Shown: positions 1-12,238, counted from the stretch's first letter. The stretch is DNA of 64,000 nt from Sorghum bicolor (GCF_000003195.3 NC_012873.2:10253894-10317893), one strand, 5' to 3'. Numbers and translations are program-made. The notes: generated by a model not told the origin, from the sequence alone.

Positions 1-744
1 GTAACAAGCATGGTCCTTTTACACAGTAAGGCACGTACAAGTATAAAACTTGGATATATAGATAAATCAAGAATTAAAACTTTTTCAATCTGAAAATGGC
101 ATTGCTATATTTAGCATTATTAGAGAATAAAGAGCCAATGAATCATATTTCATGATTTATCAACAAAGCTACCGTCTAAAACTGCTAGGACCTTAATTAG
201 GAATCCATATCACACATGAAAATCAAGGGGTGCTCCTATTTTGATCATAAGAAGAGTGAGTTAGGAATCATGAGCTTAGATCATTACATTATCAACATGG
301 CCAATAACTTATAACATGAATGTTAAAAAATTGGGGAAACAATCTCCTCTTCATGACACATAAAAAATTCCAGTTTGTGGTGGGGAGGAGTTAGATTGGG
401 ACACCCAGGATACTAACTAAAAAACTCTCCTTCATTACAGAAATCAGAAATTCCTTTAAAAATTGTGCTTGTTTATATCGAAATTAGTTTGCCACCTTCC
501 AGAATATGAGACACTCTGCATTCCCACTATGTCAGTATGCCATAAGCTAATATATCAGAGCAAAAAATCAAAACTAGCTTTAGTAGAATGGTTTTATTAC
601 TATGTGGAGTAGATTAGATAAACTGGAAAAGGATGAAAGGTGGACCAGATCTTTGAATTTCAAAGAATCCTGATCAGGCATGGTTTCTTTCAATAAATAA
701 ATTGATTATAGAAATGGAAACACAAAAGAAAAGAAAAAACTTAC
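1..744 (-). other. Intron 1 of the ubiquitin-specific protease gene (runs off the window)
   Basis: AT-rich sequence behind the donor at 744. I searched the minus strand for the rest of the MYND finger and did not find it, so the second coding exon lies outside the window. No transposon ends were recognised. Confidence 0.6.
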
Positions 745-1067
745 CAGTATCTAACAGACTTGCATCTGGAGCAACGAGTCTTTGCAGGGGCATGGCAAGT
801 TGCACATTCATGGTATTCCTGTCTTAATGAAGGTGCAGGTCTGAAATAGGGCATAGTTCTCAAGGAAGGCCCTGGCGGAATAATGTCTGGGCATGCCATT
901 GTTTCCTCTCTATAGGCTTCTTCTGCAGCTCGATGTGCAAGCACACTTACCCTTGCCTTCTTACTTGCAGCATCATGCCATCTCCCAAGAAGAAAATAAG
1001 CTACCACGGGAAGTACAATGAAGACAAGAAAGAGTGCAGGCACATCAGCTTCCCTTGGTTGGAGCAT
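745..1067 (-). CDS. UBP15: Ubiquitin-specific protease, UBP15/16 type, first coding exon (partial)
   Basis: Deubiquitinating cysteine protease of the plant UBP15-19 group; only the N-terminal 107 codons plus two bases are inside the window. Residues 10-29 form one hydrophobic membrane segment (ALFLVFIVLPVVAYFLLGRW). A MYND zinc finger starts at Cys88 (CATC, then CSRC at 99-102) and breaks off at the Tyr before the next Cys. The ATG is at 1067. The exon ends at 745 with donor GTAAG (744-740); the split TG would be completed to Cys by the next exon, as the MYND finger requires. The catalytic USP domain lies beyond the left edge. Family knowledge: Arabidopsis UBP15 (DA3) and rice OsUBP15 promote organ and grain growth. 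UBP16 and UBP17 share this N-terminus, so the exact paralogue is less certain than the family. Confidence 0.85.
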
Positions 1068-2850
1068 GTCCCTAACAGAATATTGATATCCAGCTCCAGA
1101 AGTTCTCTATTTCAGCTCGGAAAAACATTCCAGAATACTTATTAACCTACAGGAAAGAGCATCTATAAGAAAAGAAAAGGAATAACACTACATTTTATTC
1201 TGCCATAAAATGGAATAAAACAACAAAAAGCTAAAGGATTTTAGGGGCAAGGCCTAGCTTAAGCTTCTCCAATAACTGTTACTTTTGCAACAGACCCCAA
1301 ATAGCTTCTTGAAGAGAGCTGCCTGGGGCGTTTCAGGAGTGGTAGGAGCTTGCTTGTGCCGGATTCATAACATTTGGGCTTCTTCTACTGCTAAGTTGAC
1401 CTAACCTTATATGATGATCTCAAGAAGCCCCCACCTGTTTCACCATGGCTTCAGCTCACAAGCCCACAGGGTAAAGCTAGGTCTCAGTAGGCCCTTAACT
1501 TCTTACACCAAGATCCTAAAACTAGATGAAAGAAAATAGAAAAACTAATGGACTCCAGACCTCCACTATATACTGTAATTGGCTGATTACCTGGAAAACC
1601 TAACAAAGGTCACGAATTGTTTACATCACAAGTGTAATACCCCAATATTCTCACATGAATCAAACACTAGAAACCTGAAAGGGCATACATAAAAATAGAG
1701 ACATTTTTCCCTGTTGGACCAACTATCAGAAACAGCTCCTGAAATGTGACCAAGCTAGAGCAAATGAGAGGGTGGTGCACTTGTCTTATGGGTGCATAGA
1801 CAAGTCTAACAGGTGGTGCATATATAGTAAAATTTTAATCAAATCACTGTTTTTGCATTTTTTGGGTGGTGCATTTGCACCACCTACACATAACCTACCT
1901 TCGCCCGTGGTGACCATGGTCTTATCCAACATACTACATCCAGATTCCCAAAATGTCCTAGCGTCCAGATATTATTATCTTTAGCACAGCAGCTCCGGAG
2001 TGTGAAACCGATACAAACACTTGTACAGCTAAACCTTGAAAAATCAACAGAGGAACTTAAAAAAAAAAACTAGCATGTACTACACGGCAGCACATTCGCA
2101 AGAGCAAAGAGTTCAAAATGAGAGATTTCTGACAAGAGTGCCCAGGCCCTAATCTCAAAATGAGAACCCTAGAAGCTCCCAGATCCCCCAGCACTGAACC
2201 GCATGCCACCACGGCCACTGAAATTCCTAACTCGACCCCACCGACACGACCACCCGCGGAAAAGAAAAGAGGGGAAAAAAACCGGCCGGATTCCATTGGT
2301 TCCCAAGCTAGAAACTTGCGCAAGAAGCGGACTAACCCCCGGCCTAAAAACTCGATTTTTCGCAGCAAGAACATGGGAAGAGAGCAGGAGAAACAGCGCC
2401 TAGGGTTTACCAAGAGCAGGAATGCCACTCCGGCCGGATGGATCTCCAGCCACAGGAGGCGCAGGGGCACGGCCAGCGGCGGGGCGGGTCCGGGAGAGAT
2501 CGATGCCTGGAGACGGTGCGGCGCCCCTTCGGCGGCGGAGAAGGACGGAGGCTGGCGTGGGGTTGGGAATCGGGAGCGGTGGTGCGAGCAGAGGCACTGG
2601 GGGCGGCTCGGCTCCGGATGCTCTACTCTCCAGTGATGAGTCTCCAGTGGCTTGGCTACTGTGGTCTCTGGCTGCCGCCTCTGCGCTCCAGAGTCTCTCT
2701 CTCGATCGGGGTGTGGTGAATTTGCTACGCTCAGCGCACCTGCTGGGGCTTCCAAAGGAAAAAAGGAAACGCGGATCCGAGGGGAGCGCCAGGGATTTTC
2801 TTGGCCGTCCGATGGAACGAGCGGCGGTGGAGATAAAAAGGAGGCTTTTT
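1068..2850 (-). promoter_or_regulatory. 5' leader, leader intron and promoter of the protease gene
   Basis: Upstream of the ATG, a leader segment (1068-1146) is preceded by a good acceptor (CTTTCCTGTAG ending at 1147). This implies a leader intron reaching back to a GC-rich block at about 2412-2810. A possible donor (CTTG then GTAAAC) lies near 2411. A weak TATA-like tract (CTTTTTATCT on the minus strand) sits at 2831-2840. The long open frames in the GC-rich block look like by-products of base composition. Splicing in the leader is inference. Confidence 0.45.
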
Positions 2851-2967
2851 GTTTTGTTTCTTCTCTATCTCTCTCTACCTGCCTGATTGATCCTGGACCT
2901 GGAGCCGTTGTAGGAGTACAAAGCAAGTCAAGGGGAGCCGTGTGAACACTAAACGCGTTACTACAGT

Positions 2968-3212
2968 GGCCTTGTTGAGATCCAAAAAGTTTTTTTTTTA
3001 ATTTTTGATACTGTAGTATTTTTGTTTTTTTAATAAATATTATTCAATTATAGAATAATTAGACTTAAAATATTCGTCTTGTAATTTACAGACAAATTAT
3101 ATAATTAGTTTTTTGTTTTCATCTATATTTAATGCTCCATGTATATACCGCAAGATTCGATGTGACGGGAAATCCAAGTTTTTAGTATTTTCGTTTTGAA
3201 CTAAACAAGGCC
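2968..3212 (+). mobile_element. Tourist-like MITE, GGCCTTGTTTAGTTC family
   Basis: Member of the dominant family here: terminal inverted repeats near GGCCTTGTTTAGTTC, about 230-245 bp, 3-bp target duplications (TWA or CTA) in the best copies, which points to PIF/Harbinger. The internal landmark order in plus orientation is TACTGTAGCA, ACTAACTAGGCTCAAAAGAT, then ATATTTAATGCTCCATGCAT. This copy begins with the variant GGCCTTGTTGAGATCC. Confidence 0.8.
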
Positions 3213-3250
3213 ACCATCCAACCTCCATCCCTAGTTCCCTACCCTGAATT

Positions 3251-3455
3251 GCCCTGTTTAGTTCCGAATTTTTTTTTATTTTGAGTATTGTAGTACTTTT
3301 GTTTTTATTTGGCAATTATTGTCCAATCATGAATTAACTAGGATTAAAAGATTTATCTCATGATTTATAAACAAACTGTATAATTAGTTTTTATTTTTGT
3401 CTATATTTAATGTTTTATGCATGTGTCGCAAAATTCGAAGTGAACTGAATTAGGT
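3251..3455 (+). mobile_element. Tourist-like MITE, right end eroded
   Basis: Starts GCCCTGTTTAGTTCC; the inner landmarks are present but the right inverted repeat is reduced to GAACTGAATTAGG. Confidence 0.7.
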
Positions 3456-3505
3456 CAGAGAACATGGATAGAGTCCAACTAGCAAGGCAGCTTTAAATCT
3501 ATTTG

Positions 3506-3736
3506 GGCCTTGTTTAGTTCGCAATTTTTTTTGTTTTTTGGCTACTGTAGCATTTCGTTTTTATTTGACAAACATTGTCCAATCACGGAGTAACTAGGCT
3601 CAAAAGATTCATCTCACAATTACAGGTAAACTGTGCAGTTAGTTTTTATTTTCGTCTATATTTAATGCTCCATGCATGCGACCAAAGATTCGATATGACG
3701 GGGAATCTTGAAAATTTTTGCGAACTAAACAAGGCC
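3506..3736 (+). mobile_element. Tourist-like MITE, complete
   Basis: Both ends are present. By eye it is nearly identical to the copy at 4327-4556, so the two share a recent source. Confidence 0.85.
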
Positions 3737-3861
3737 TTGTTTCACCATTCAAAGATATATGTTCCAGCAGACAAGGTGCTTACTTGTCTTCTTTTGTTTT
3801 CCTCTCACGCTTGTATATATTTTTTTCGAAACATTTGTCGATCTGTGGATTACTAGGTTAG

Positions 3862-4052
3862 TCTCGATGGAGTTTTATTGGACCTTTATGGACATTAAAT
3901 ATGTTGATGTTGCGCCGTATTAATGAAAAAAGAGGTGATAAGAGTTCAATGGGAGTAGAGAGAGTTTCATGGGGATGAAACTCTTATGCACTATTTCTAA
4001 AATATGAATATGTTGAAACTTGAGTCATAAAATCTGCACTGAGGATGGCCTT
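3862..4052. mobile_element. Second MITE family (CAGTCTCAATG type), diverged copy
   Basis: Shares the inner order ATGGACATTAAATATG, then GTGATAAGAGTT, then GTTTCATGGGGATGAAACT with copies near 32350, 55806 and 57034. The ends are diverged. Confidence 0.5.
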
Positions 4053-4104
4053 ACAATAGAACTAGAAGAGAGAGCATATGTCGAATATCAAGTGAGTGAA
4101 TTTA

Positions 4105-4267
4105 GGCCCTGTTTGGTTCCCCTTACTAAATTTTAGTCAGCTAAATTATTTTAGCTACTCTAGGGTGATTAGTAGAACTAAACTATTTTAGCTCTTTTTT
4201 AGTTAGAGTGTTTGGAACTTTAGCTACTAAAATAACTAAAATTTAGCAAGGGAACCAAAACAGACCC
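4105..4267. mobile_element. Small Tourist-like MITE with TTA target duplication
   Basis: A 163-bp element with ends GGCCCTGTTTGGTTCC and GGAACCAAAACAGACCC, flanked by TTA on both sides (4102-4104, 4268-4270). Its inner part is rich in ACTAAAATTTAG-like palindromic words. It is distinct from the dominant family. Confidence 0.8.
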
Positions 4268-4326
4268 TTAGTTTCGATTTGACCACATTTGAGTTGCCAA
4301 TATACAAATATCTCACGGTGAATATA

Positions 4327-4556
4327 GGCCTTGTTTAGTTCGCAAATTTTTTTGTTTTTGGATACTGTAGCATTTCTTTTTTATTTGACAAACATTGTCC
4401 AATCACGGAGTAACTAGGCTCAAAAGATTCATCTCACAAATTACAGGTAAACTGTGTAGTTAGTTTGTATTTTTGTCTATATTTAATGCTCCGTGCATGC
4501 GACCAAAGATTCGATGTGACGGGGAATTTTGAAAATTTTTGCAAACTAAACAAGGC
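4327..4556 (+). mobile_element. Tourist-like MITE, complete
   Basis: Near-identical partner of the 3506 copy; the right end is shortened to AAACAAGGC. Confidence 0.85.
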
Positions 4557-4796
4557 ACTATTAGTTTGAGTTCATCGCATTTTAATTGCCAAGATACGAA
4601 TTTAGGAACAATCAAGTGTATAATACTATTTAGACATTGCAGATGTTTAGGTTGGGCATTCCGTGCCTACTATTGAATTTAATCCTAAAAAGAAATATTA
4701 TTGTACTATAAAGCAAGCCATAAAATCATGTGAATCTCACGAGCTAAAAAAGACATGACAGTGATGTTTTTATACATCTACAAAATCATGTGAATC

Positions 4797-4866
4797 TCTC
4801 TCTTATTCCAAATTATATATATATATATCTATAAAAGCAAGAACCACTTATAATTTGGAACGGAGC
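4797..4866. mobile_element. Stowaway-like MITE remnant
   Basis: A short foldback: CTTATTCCAAATTAT on the left pairs with ATAATTTGGAACGGAG on the right, around an (AT)n centre. Confidence 0.5.
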
Positions 4867-5299
4867 CGGTAGTATTTAAAAAGACAACAGAACACCACAT
4901 GATGCTAAAAAGTGCATGATGATTTCCTGAAAAGTTCTGTATGATAACCAAAACGACCAATTGATGGACAATGTGGATATAAATAAATACATAAAGGGGA
5001 TAAAAATGATTTTGCGACGCATCCATCACTGACCGGCTTCTTTGGAGAAAATTTAAGTGTGCCGTACCTGGACCTAGCGGCATGTTTTGGCTTCCTCCTC
5101 AAAAGAACAAAAAGATGCAAACAAGGGAGTAGTACTGGTACAGCCCCTTGCAATTTTGTACTGCGCCCATCCCCATGATGTTTCCCTGCTCGCTTTTTCA
5201 AGGGAAACCGTCAGTGCAGCAGGCAGCAGCAACCTTACAAAGGGGGGCTCTTAAATGCTTGTGCAGTTAGGGAGAGGTAGTAGACGACGGATGGTCCAG

Positions 5300-6943
5300 C
5301 CATGACCGTTGAATGCAATGAGATATGTTTAGGAACACTAGTCTTTGTGTTTAGAACATGCTCCGTACGTGTTTTCTTTTAGTTACTACCTTGTTCTCAA
5401 ATCTCAAGTACTACTACTCTTTGGTCACAAATTGGTGACAAATCTTTTTTGTTTTTTAAAAACGTCCGTTGATGCTTGTTTCGGTAAGAGAGGATAAAAG
5501 CCAAAAAAAAAACTGTGTAAACGACACAGCTATAAGAGATCCCATAATGCATATTACAAAGCCACAAAAGTAGTGGTTAGAAACCTAAACGACAACATAT
5601 ATAAGACATAAAGGCGGAGAAAGTTATTTTCAAATACATAACACATAAAAAGGTATTTTCTAACCAAAGTTTAAAATGGTTGAGTTAAGCTAAATCCGAT
5701 ACACCACTTATATGTAACAGAGGAACTTCAAAGGAACCAAGAGGTGAAGGCAACCACGCAAATTCAAGGTACTCATGAAGTAAATCAGTCGTAGGTCTAA
5801 ATCTTAATTGTTTTAGCTTCATATTTTGAAAAGCGGCTTGTAGATTATGGACCAAGGATCATGTAAAAGCTTTTGTGGTACTTTTCTTTTTCTCACACAC
5901 ATTTACATTCAGCCACAATGGTAGGTGAATACTTATGGGGGCGTTTGGTTCATTGGCTATTTTGCCTTCCCTTGCTACGCAGAACAGGCAATTTTTGCCA
6001 AGGCAAGTGAAGGCTTTTGGCTCTCCAACTAGAAGCTAAATCCTTGCTAGCACGGACATTGAGATAGACTTATCAACAATCCAAACACATGTCTCTATTC
6101 TCTCTCAACAATGCTAAAACAGACCTTAGTAAAAAGGGCACCAAACTGACCCAATGGGAGCCAATACCTAATACAAATTACATTTTAGTAGATTTGTGGT
6201 GGTTGGGTCTGAATAAGATAGATCCTAAATTCTGATATCAAGATCTCTTTCTTGTTTCATCTATGGATTATAAATGCATATGCTTGTAGTGTAGGCATGG
6301 TCTCTTGCCAAAAAAATAGAGGCTAAGGAGATTTGTCTCGTGTGGCTTTAGAGCTAGCTTATCTCTACCAACTCCATAGAAGGCGGAACCACACTAACGG
6401 TTTGCAACACATAGAGCTAGAGCTCTTTTTGCATAGACACGAAGCCACTCGGTGCAAAAGCATGTCCTATGATGTTTTACGACAACACCCCAAGATAGAA
6501 CATGTCCTAAGATGTTGTATGACAATAAAAAAAAGTTGAAAGACTAAGGGTGCGTTTGTCGATCATTCCACTCTTGCTTCTAGCCAGAAAATGGTGAGAA
6601 TCAATGCCAAACACAAAAAATGTGTAGTGATCCTAGAGTAAAATGTACCGTACATTTGTACTACGAAAGAGAAACATTGAAAATATGCTCTCAAGTGATT
6701 TTGATTCTTCCCTCTCACCTCATTTTTTGATTAATTATTTCTAAGTGAAATAACTTAATATGTTGTATTTAAGTTGTTTTTCGTCCAATAAATGTTTAGA
6801 TTTTTTAAGTATATTTTAATTTATTTGATTTATTTATGAATCACAACCTAATCAGCCAGCCAAACGCTTTCACAAATTGACTCTAATCCATCTTCTAAAA
6901 CATTTATGAGAGAATCTAGATTCCAAACATTTCCATGAGGATT
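5300..6943. other. Intergenic stretch without recognised genes
   Basis: AT-rich and without a credible ORF. The stretches starting at 5938 (GGGGGCGTTTGGTTC) and 6549 (GGGTGCGTTTG) resemble degenerate MITE ends, but I could not pair them with a right end. Confidence 0.5.
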
Positions 6944-7184
6944 CTAAGTTTAGTTCCGAAAAAATTTCGGATTTCGGCATTATAGCATTTTTGTTTTTAT
7001 TTGACAAATATTATCTAATCATAGACTAACTAGGCTCAAAAGATTCATCTCGTGATTTACATGCAAACTGTGCAATTAGTTTTTATTTTCGTCTATATCT
7101 AATGCTTCATGCATGTGCTCTAAAATTTGATGTGATGGAGAATCTCCAAAAATTTTTGGTTTTCGGGGCGAGCTAAACAAGGCC
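6944..7184 (+). mobile_element. Tourist-like MITE, left end eroded
   Basis: The right end is intact (GCTAAACAAGGCC). The left end is reduced to GTTTAGTTCCG. Confidence 0.75.
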
Positions 7185-7228
7185 TAAGTCCTACCGAATG
7201 CACAGTGATAAAATGGCCTGCAAGTTTA

Positions 7229-7458
7229 GGCCTTGTTTAGTTCGCAAAAATTTTCAAGATTTCCCGTCACATCGAATCTTTGGTCGCATACATGAAGCAT
7301 TAAATATAGATAAAAATAAAACTAACTGCACAGTTTATCTGTAATTTGTGAGATGAATCTTTTGAGTCTAGTTACTCCGTGATTGGACAATGTTTGTCAA
7401 ATAAAAACGAAATACTACAGTAGCCAAAAACAAAAATTTTTGCAAACTAAACAAGGCC
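7229..7458 (-). mobile_element. Tourist-like MITE with TTA target duplication
   Basis: Both inverted repeats are intact, with TTA on both sides (7226-7228 and 7459-7461). A good reference copy for the family. Confidence 0.92.
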
Positions 7459-7962
7459 TTAAAATGCCACTCCCAGTGGAAGGGGTACCGTGCGTGTGTG
7501 CCCGTAGCGAATTCCGTCAGGATGCCCTTCGGACTCGTTCGGACGAAATTAACCGTATTAAACTCTTTTGGTCCACGTGTGACGTGGATGGGGTCAACAA
7601 ACAATCAAACATGGCAGGGCATATAATAATGTGGAAAAAAAGATTCCCTGCTTCATTATGCGCACCTGATTAGCCAGCCAAAAAATTAGATTAGAGCATC
7701 GGCCAATGATACTACGATAGGAGTAGGATGTAGAGTGGCCTGCGCCGTTGACCCGTGAAGAAAAGAAAAAGACGGTCCTCAAACCTCAACTAATGGTCTA
7801 GTACCAGCCACTCAGGCAGGCTGTTCAATTCATTCCAATATGCCGCCGCGCTTTTGCATCAAAGGCAGAACTAAACAAAACTATTTCAATTTTAATCAAG
7901 ATTATAATAAATATATCAATTTCTATAATATTATTAAATTTATCATGAAGTATACTTTTATA

Positions 7963-8215
7963 CTATCTCTGTCCTGTAAAGAATGCAATTCTAGGTACAA
8001 TATTGAACTATTGATTTCCATATCTAAAGTTTGACAAAAAAATATAGATAAAAATATTAATATTTTTAACATAAAAATATATTAGATCTATAATTGGATC
8101 TAATGGTACTTATTTATATCATAACTATTTTATAGTTTTTACATATAATTGGTCAAATTTGACATACAAAAATATGACACTATGCTAAAATTGCATTCTT
8201 CTAGGACCGATGGAG
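7963..8215. mobile_element. Stowaway-like MITE (Tc1/mariner type)
   Basis: Left end CTATCTCTGTCCTGTAAAGA; right end, read inward, CTCCATCGGTCCTAGAAGAA; both run on into an AATGCAATT motif. Flanked by TA on both sides, the Stowaway target site. Confidence 0.85.
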
Positions 8216-9178
8216 TAATATACAAATTTAATATCATAAATATCAATACTTTTTCGTAATATTATACTTTTCATAAACTTGGTTAAATTGTAGATAATTT
8301 AACATAATTAGATCTATGTTCTTTTTTAGGATGAAGATAGTACCTGTTATTTTACTTGTGCATCCTTTTTAATTATGTTATTGATACTCCTCTGTGCAAT
8401 CCATGAGAACGTAGAAACAAGTTTTTCTTTTTTAGATTTGCAGCGATAAATTCTCCCATACATAGTACATAACCCAAACATAGTGGAGAACAAACTCCTT
8501 CCTAGTGTCTCAATTAGTATGCGTACTACTACAAACCATGTAAAATAAGAGATGATTGATGTTTTTTTTAAAACAAAACATATTAATATCTTAACTTCTG
8601 CATCGACTAATATATATAGCTATATAATAACTGCTACCTTCCATCTCTAGTATAGAACAAAGATAATGAGCTCACACAAGACAAATTTTACATGGCCGTG
8701 TCGACGAGGTACCCATCAGAGCAACATAGTTACGCTTTAGCAGCGCTTTCACTCCATTGTATAGCTTTGTGTATACAAAGGATTGTTAGGTTGCACTCCA
8801 ATCTATCCGCCTTCGTGTCTCTCAAGTCTTAAGTCTCAACCCGTGTAGATTGGGGTGGAATGATGTGTAACCAAATGTAGAAACCTTAAATGTTTTTTAG
8901 AACTACACAGTATACAACGCACGCACACTCACCCCCTATGAATACACGTAGGTAAACTCTACCTCTATTAGCACCTTTGAAGGACTGAACCGACAGATCA
9001 CGAGATTCACGAAGTCACCATAGGCGCCTCCTATCGAGAGGACATCATCTACTACTGAAAGTATAGCGCCGTCAATTCTGGAATTAAATGTTGATGCAAA
9101 ACTAAAAGGCGGTTAACTGAGATTTCTTTTTTGGCAAGGATTTACTGAGATTTTTTTGTTTGCGAGGTAGTAATATAA
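8216..9178. other. Intergenic stretch with a degenerate dispersed repeat
   Basis: No gene. The part at about 8915-9090 (ACGCACGCACACTCACCCCC, then CACGAAGTCACCATAGGCGC) reads like a high-copy grass repeat that I recall from other grass loci but cannot assign to a class. Confidence 0.4.
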
Positions 9179-9398
9179 GGCCTTGTTTAGTCCATGAAAT
9201 TTTTTTGTCTTTGGCTACTGTAATACTTTTGTTTATATTTAACAATTATTGTCTAGTTATAGACTAACTAGGCTCAAAAGATTCGTTTCGCAAATTACAG
9301 ACAAACTGTACAATTAGTTTTTATTTTCATCTATATTTAACGTCTAAAGATTCGATATGACGAAAAATCTTGAAAACTTTTGAAAGCTAAACCAGGCC
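9179..9398 (+). mobile_element. Tourist-like MITE with TAA target duplication
   Basis: Flanked by TAA at 9176-9178 and 9399-9401. The right inverted repeat carries a mismatch (AAACCAGGCC). Confidence 0.88.
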
Positions 9399-9519
9399 TA
9401 AAGGCGCCATAGGCTTCATGTTTTCTCCTACTTTGGTGCACGGATGGGATGAAGTGTCATCATCTTGGGCACACTGGTAGATTAGAAGCGTACCAGCTTT
9501 CGTGTGGGTGACAAACTTG

Positions 9520-9764
9520 GGACTTGTTTAGTTTAAATTTTTTTTGCATAATGGATATTATAGCATTTTCGTTTGTAGTTGACAAATATTATCCAATCAA
9601 AAATTAATTAGGCTCAAAAGATTCATCTTACAAATTACAATTAAACTATGCAATTAGTTATTTTTTTATTTATATTTAGTGCTCTATACATGTGCCACAA
9701 GATTTGATATGACAAAAAAACTAAAAAAAATTACAAATTTTTTTGAGAACTAAAAAAAAAGCCT
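9520..9764 (+). mobile_element. Tourist-like MITE, diverged
   Basis: The inner landmarks are recognisable, but both ends are decayed (GGACTTGTTTAGTTT; GAACTAAAAAAAAAGCC). Confidence 0.7.
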
Positions 9765-9977
9765 TGGTAACGTGATGATGGTGCTACGAGCAGGGGAAAC
9801 CGAGAATGGAGCCCCACGATTGGTGCACTATATTGCAATCCCAAGCAAGTGGTGTGTCCCGCTTGGATTTTGTGAAGAGCATGTCTTAACAATTTGGACT
9901 TAAATTGTTTGAGATTCTCAGCTGTGGAAGAAGAACGCAGAACTCTAAAATATCACACCAGCAGGAACTCAAAGTTA

Positions 9978-10220
9978 GGCCTTGTCTAGATCCAAAAACT
10001 TTTTGGATTTTGATACTGTAATATTTTCGTTTTTATTTGACAAACATTATCTAATCATAGAACAACTAGACTTAAAAGATTCGTCTCGTGATTTACAAGT
10101 AAGCTGTACAATTAGTTATCTTTTTTATCTACATTTAATATTCCATACATGTGCTGCAAGATTCGATGTGATAGGAAATCTTGTAAAGTTTTGGATTTTT
10201 GGGTGTATCTAAACAAGGCC
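9978..10220 (+). mobile_element. Tourist-like MITE, GTCTAGATCC subtype, TTA target duplication
   Basis: Ends GGCCTTGTCTAGATCC and TATCTAAACAAGGCC with TTA on each side. It is a subtype with AGATCC in place of AGTTCC, shared with copies at 11995, 26852 and 57329. Confidence 0.9.
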
Positions 10221-10236
10221 TTATTCTGTACTCAGT

Positions 10237-10395
10237 CTAGGCGTTCGGGTTACCCGAAAAGTTCGGGTCGGGTTATTCGGGTTTTTGGAGAGCTCGGGTA
10301 ATGAGATTCGTTACCCGATAAGCTCTCTGAAAAAAAAAATTACCCGATAGTTCGGGTACCCGCAAGTTTGGATTCGGGTTCTACAAGACTACAAG
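10237..10395. repeat. Palindromic GTTCGGGTACCCGAA-type repeat (hAT-like terminus?)
   Basis: Dense inverted copies of TTCGGGTAACCCGAA words in about 160 bp. Such runs are typical near the ends of grass hAT elements; the second end was not found. Confidence 0.4.
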
Positions 10396-10896
10396 CAGTC
10401 TTATATATCTGCAATATATGAAGAGAAATTAAAAACATCGATAGTTTGTAGGATAAAATAAAGGATTTAATTAACATTTAATTTAAAATAGTATCAAAGC
10501 TGTACAATTAAATACCTTTAATGTTCATATTAGCTCTATCTCTAAGAATTTCTGTTGCTTCATCTTTCTTTTTAATAATAAACTTGTTTGTTAGTGCTAG
10601 AAATGGCTAGCTCCAAGAGATTCTTTAGAGCCATGCCAAAAAGGCAGTAAGTGGTCGTGGGAGCGGAACGATCTCCACCTGATGCTCGCATCACGTTTTC
10701 TCAAAAAATAGTTTTTTTTTTCTAATCAGTTCAGAGTTCCATACTGTGTTGACGTAATGACGTGTACCTCACGCGTGCGTGCACGCACCGGCGTTGTCCG
10801 CTTCGCAAGTCGCAACTGCAAACCCTTGCCCTGCCCACACGGCGGCTCATGGGCCGCATTCCAAGCCACAAGCCGCATTCTTTCTATCATTTCTCA

Positions 10897-11140
10897 GGCT
10901 TTGTTTAGTTCCAAATCTTTTTACAAAATAAATATTATACCACTTTTATTTATATTTGACAAATATTATTCAATTATAAATTAACTAGGATAAATAAATT
11001 CATCTCGCAAATTACAGACAAACTATGCAATTAGTTATTATTTTTATTTATATTAATGCTCTATGCATGCGCTACAAGATATTTGATGTAGCGAGAAATC
11101 TAAAATTTTTTACAAATTCTTTTAAGAACTAAACAAGGCC
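10897..11140 (+). mobile_element. Tourist-like MITE in tandem unit 1
   Basis: Starts GGCTTTGTTTAGTTCC and ends AACTAAACAAGGCC. Confidence 0.88.
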
Positions 11141-11213
11141 TTACCCAGAAACGCTTTAAAAGGTATGGTTTGGCCCTCGGCTCACGTTAGATCATTCTTT
11201 CTATCATTTCTCA

Positions 11214-11456
11214 GGCTTTGTTTAGTTCCAAATTTTTTTACAAAATAAACATTGTACCACTTTTATTTATATTTAACAAATATTATTTAATTATAAATTA
11301 ACTAGGGTCAAGAGATTTATCCTACAAATTATAGACAAATTGTACAATTAATTATTATTTTTATTTATATTAATGCTCTATGCATGCGCCACAAGATTTG
11401 ATGTAACGGAAAATCTAAAATTTTTTGCAAATTTTTTTAAAGAACTAAACAAGTCC
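11214..11456 (+). mobile_element. Tourist-like MITE in tandem unit 2
   Basis: Duplicate of the preceding element; the right end is mutated to AAACAAGTCC. Confidence 0.88.
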
Positions 11457-11726
11457 TTACCCAGAAACGCTTTCGTAACAGGTATGGTTTGGCCCTCGGC
11501 TCACGTTAGATCAAGGGGGCACATCTTCGCACAAGTTTGTGTGGAAAATCAGACCAAACCGTACAAGATTCGCACCAAACTCGGAACAACCATGATTCAG
11601 TACGGTTAGCTTTGCATACCGGTGTCGGTATCCGAGGTTTCTTTGCTGCAAGAAACCTAGCGGAGGCAGCGGATGATGCTTCCTCTCCAAGAGGGAACCT
11701 CCCTCCCACTTTTGTCAACCTCACGA

Positions 11727-11963
11727 GGCCTTGTTTACTTCCTTAAAAATTTTATAAAAAAAATTTAAATTTCTCGTCATAATAAATCTTACGACACATA
11801 CATAGAACATTAAATATAGATTAAAAAATAACTAATTGCACACTTTATCTGTAATTTGTGAGACGAATTTTTTAAGCCTAATTAATCTATAATTAAAAAA
11901 TATTTATTAAATACAAACAAAAGTGCTACAATATCCATTATGCAAAAATTTTTACAACTAAGG
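11727..11963 (-). mobile_element. Tourist-like MITE
   Basis: Minus orientation; the left end is intact and the right end merges into the next copy as ACAACTAAGGC. Confidence 0.75.
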
Positions 11964-11994
11964 CATTGTTTAGTTTCCAAAAAAATTTGGTTTA

Positions 11995-12238
11995 GGCCTT
12001 GTTTAGATGCATCCAAAATTCCAAAACTTTACAAGATTTCCCATCACATCGAATCTTGCGGCACATACATGGAATATTAAATATAGATAAAAAAGATAAC
12101 TAATTGCACAGTTTGTCTGTAAATCACGAGACGAATCTTTTAAGTCTAGTTACTCCATGATTGGACAATGTTTGTCAAATAAAAACGAAAGCGTTACACT
12201 GTCAAAATCTAAAAAGTTTTTGGATCTAAACAAGACCA
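11995..12238 (-). mobile_element. Tourist-like MITE nested in another copy
   Basis: GGCCTTGTTTAGATGC subtype; ends with GGATCTAAACAAGACC. Confidence 0.82.

Larger units (their letters stand above)
10876..11513 (+). repeat. Tandem duplication (about 318 bp, two units), each containing a MITE
   Basis: Unit 1 is 10876-11192 and unit 2 is 11193-11513. Both start with CATTCTTTCTATCATTTCTC, carry one Tourist MITE, and end with GGCCCTCGGCTCACGTTAGA. The flanks are duplicated together with the MITE, so this is a DNA-level tandem duplication and not two insertions. The units differ by scattered substitutions and a small indel near the right end (CTTTAAAAGG against CTTTCGTAACAGG). Confidence 0.9.

Noticed and set aside
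2057..2926. 289-codon open frame on the minus strand upstream of the protease gene
   Set aside because: No family features, proline/arginine/serine-rich as expected from GC-rich leader and promoter DNA; overlapping frames are open on both strands.
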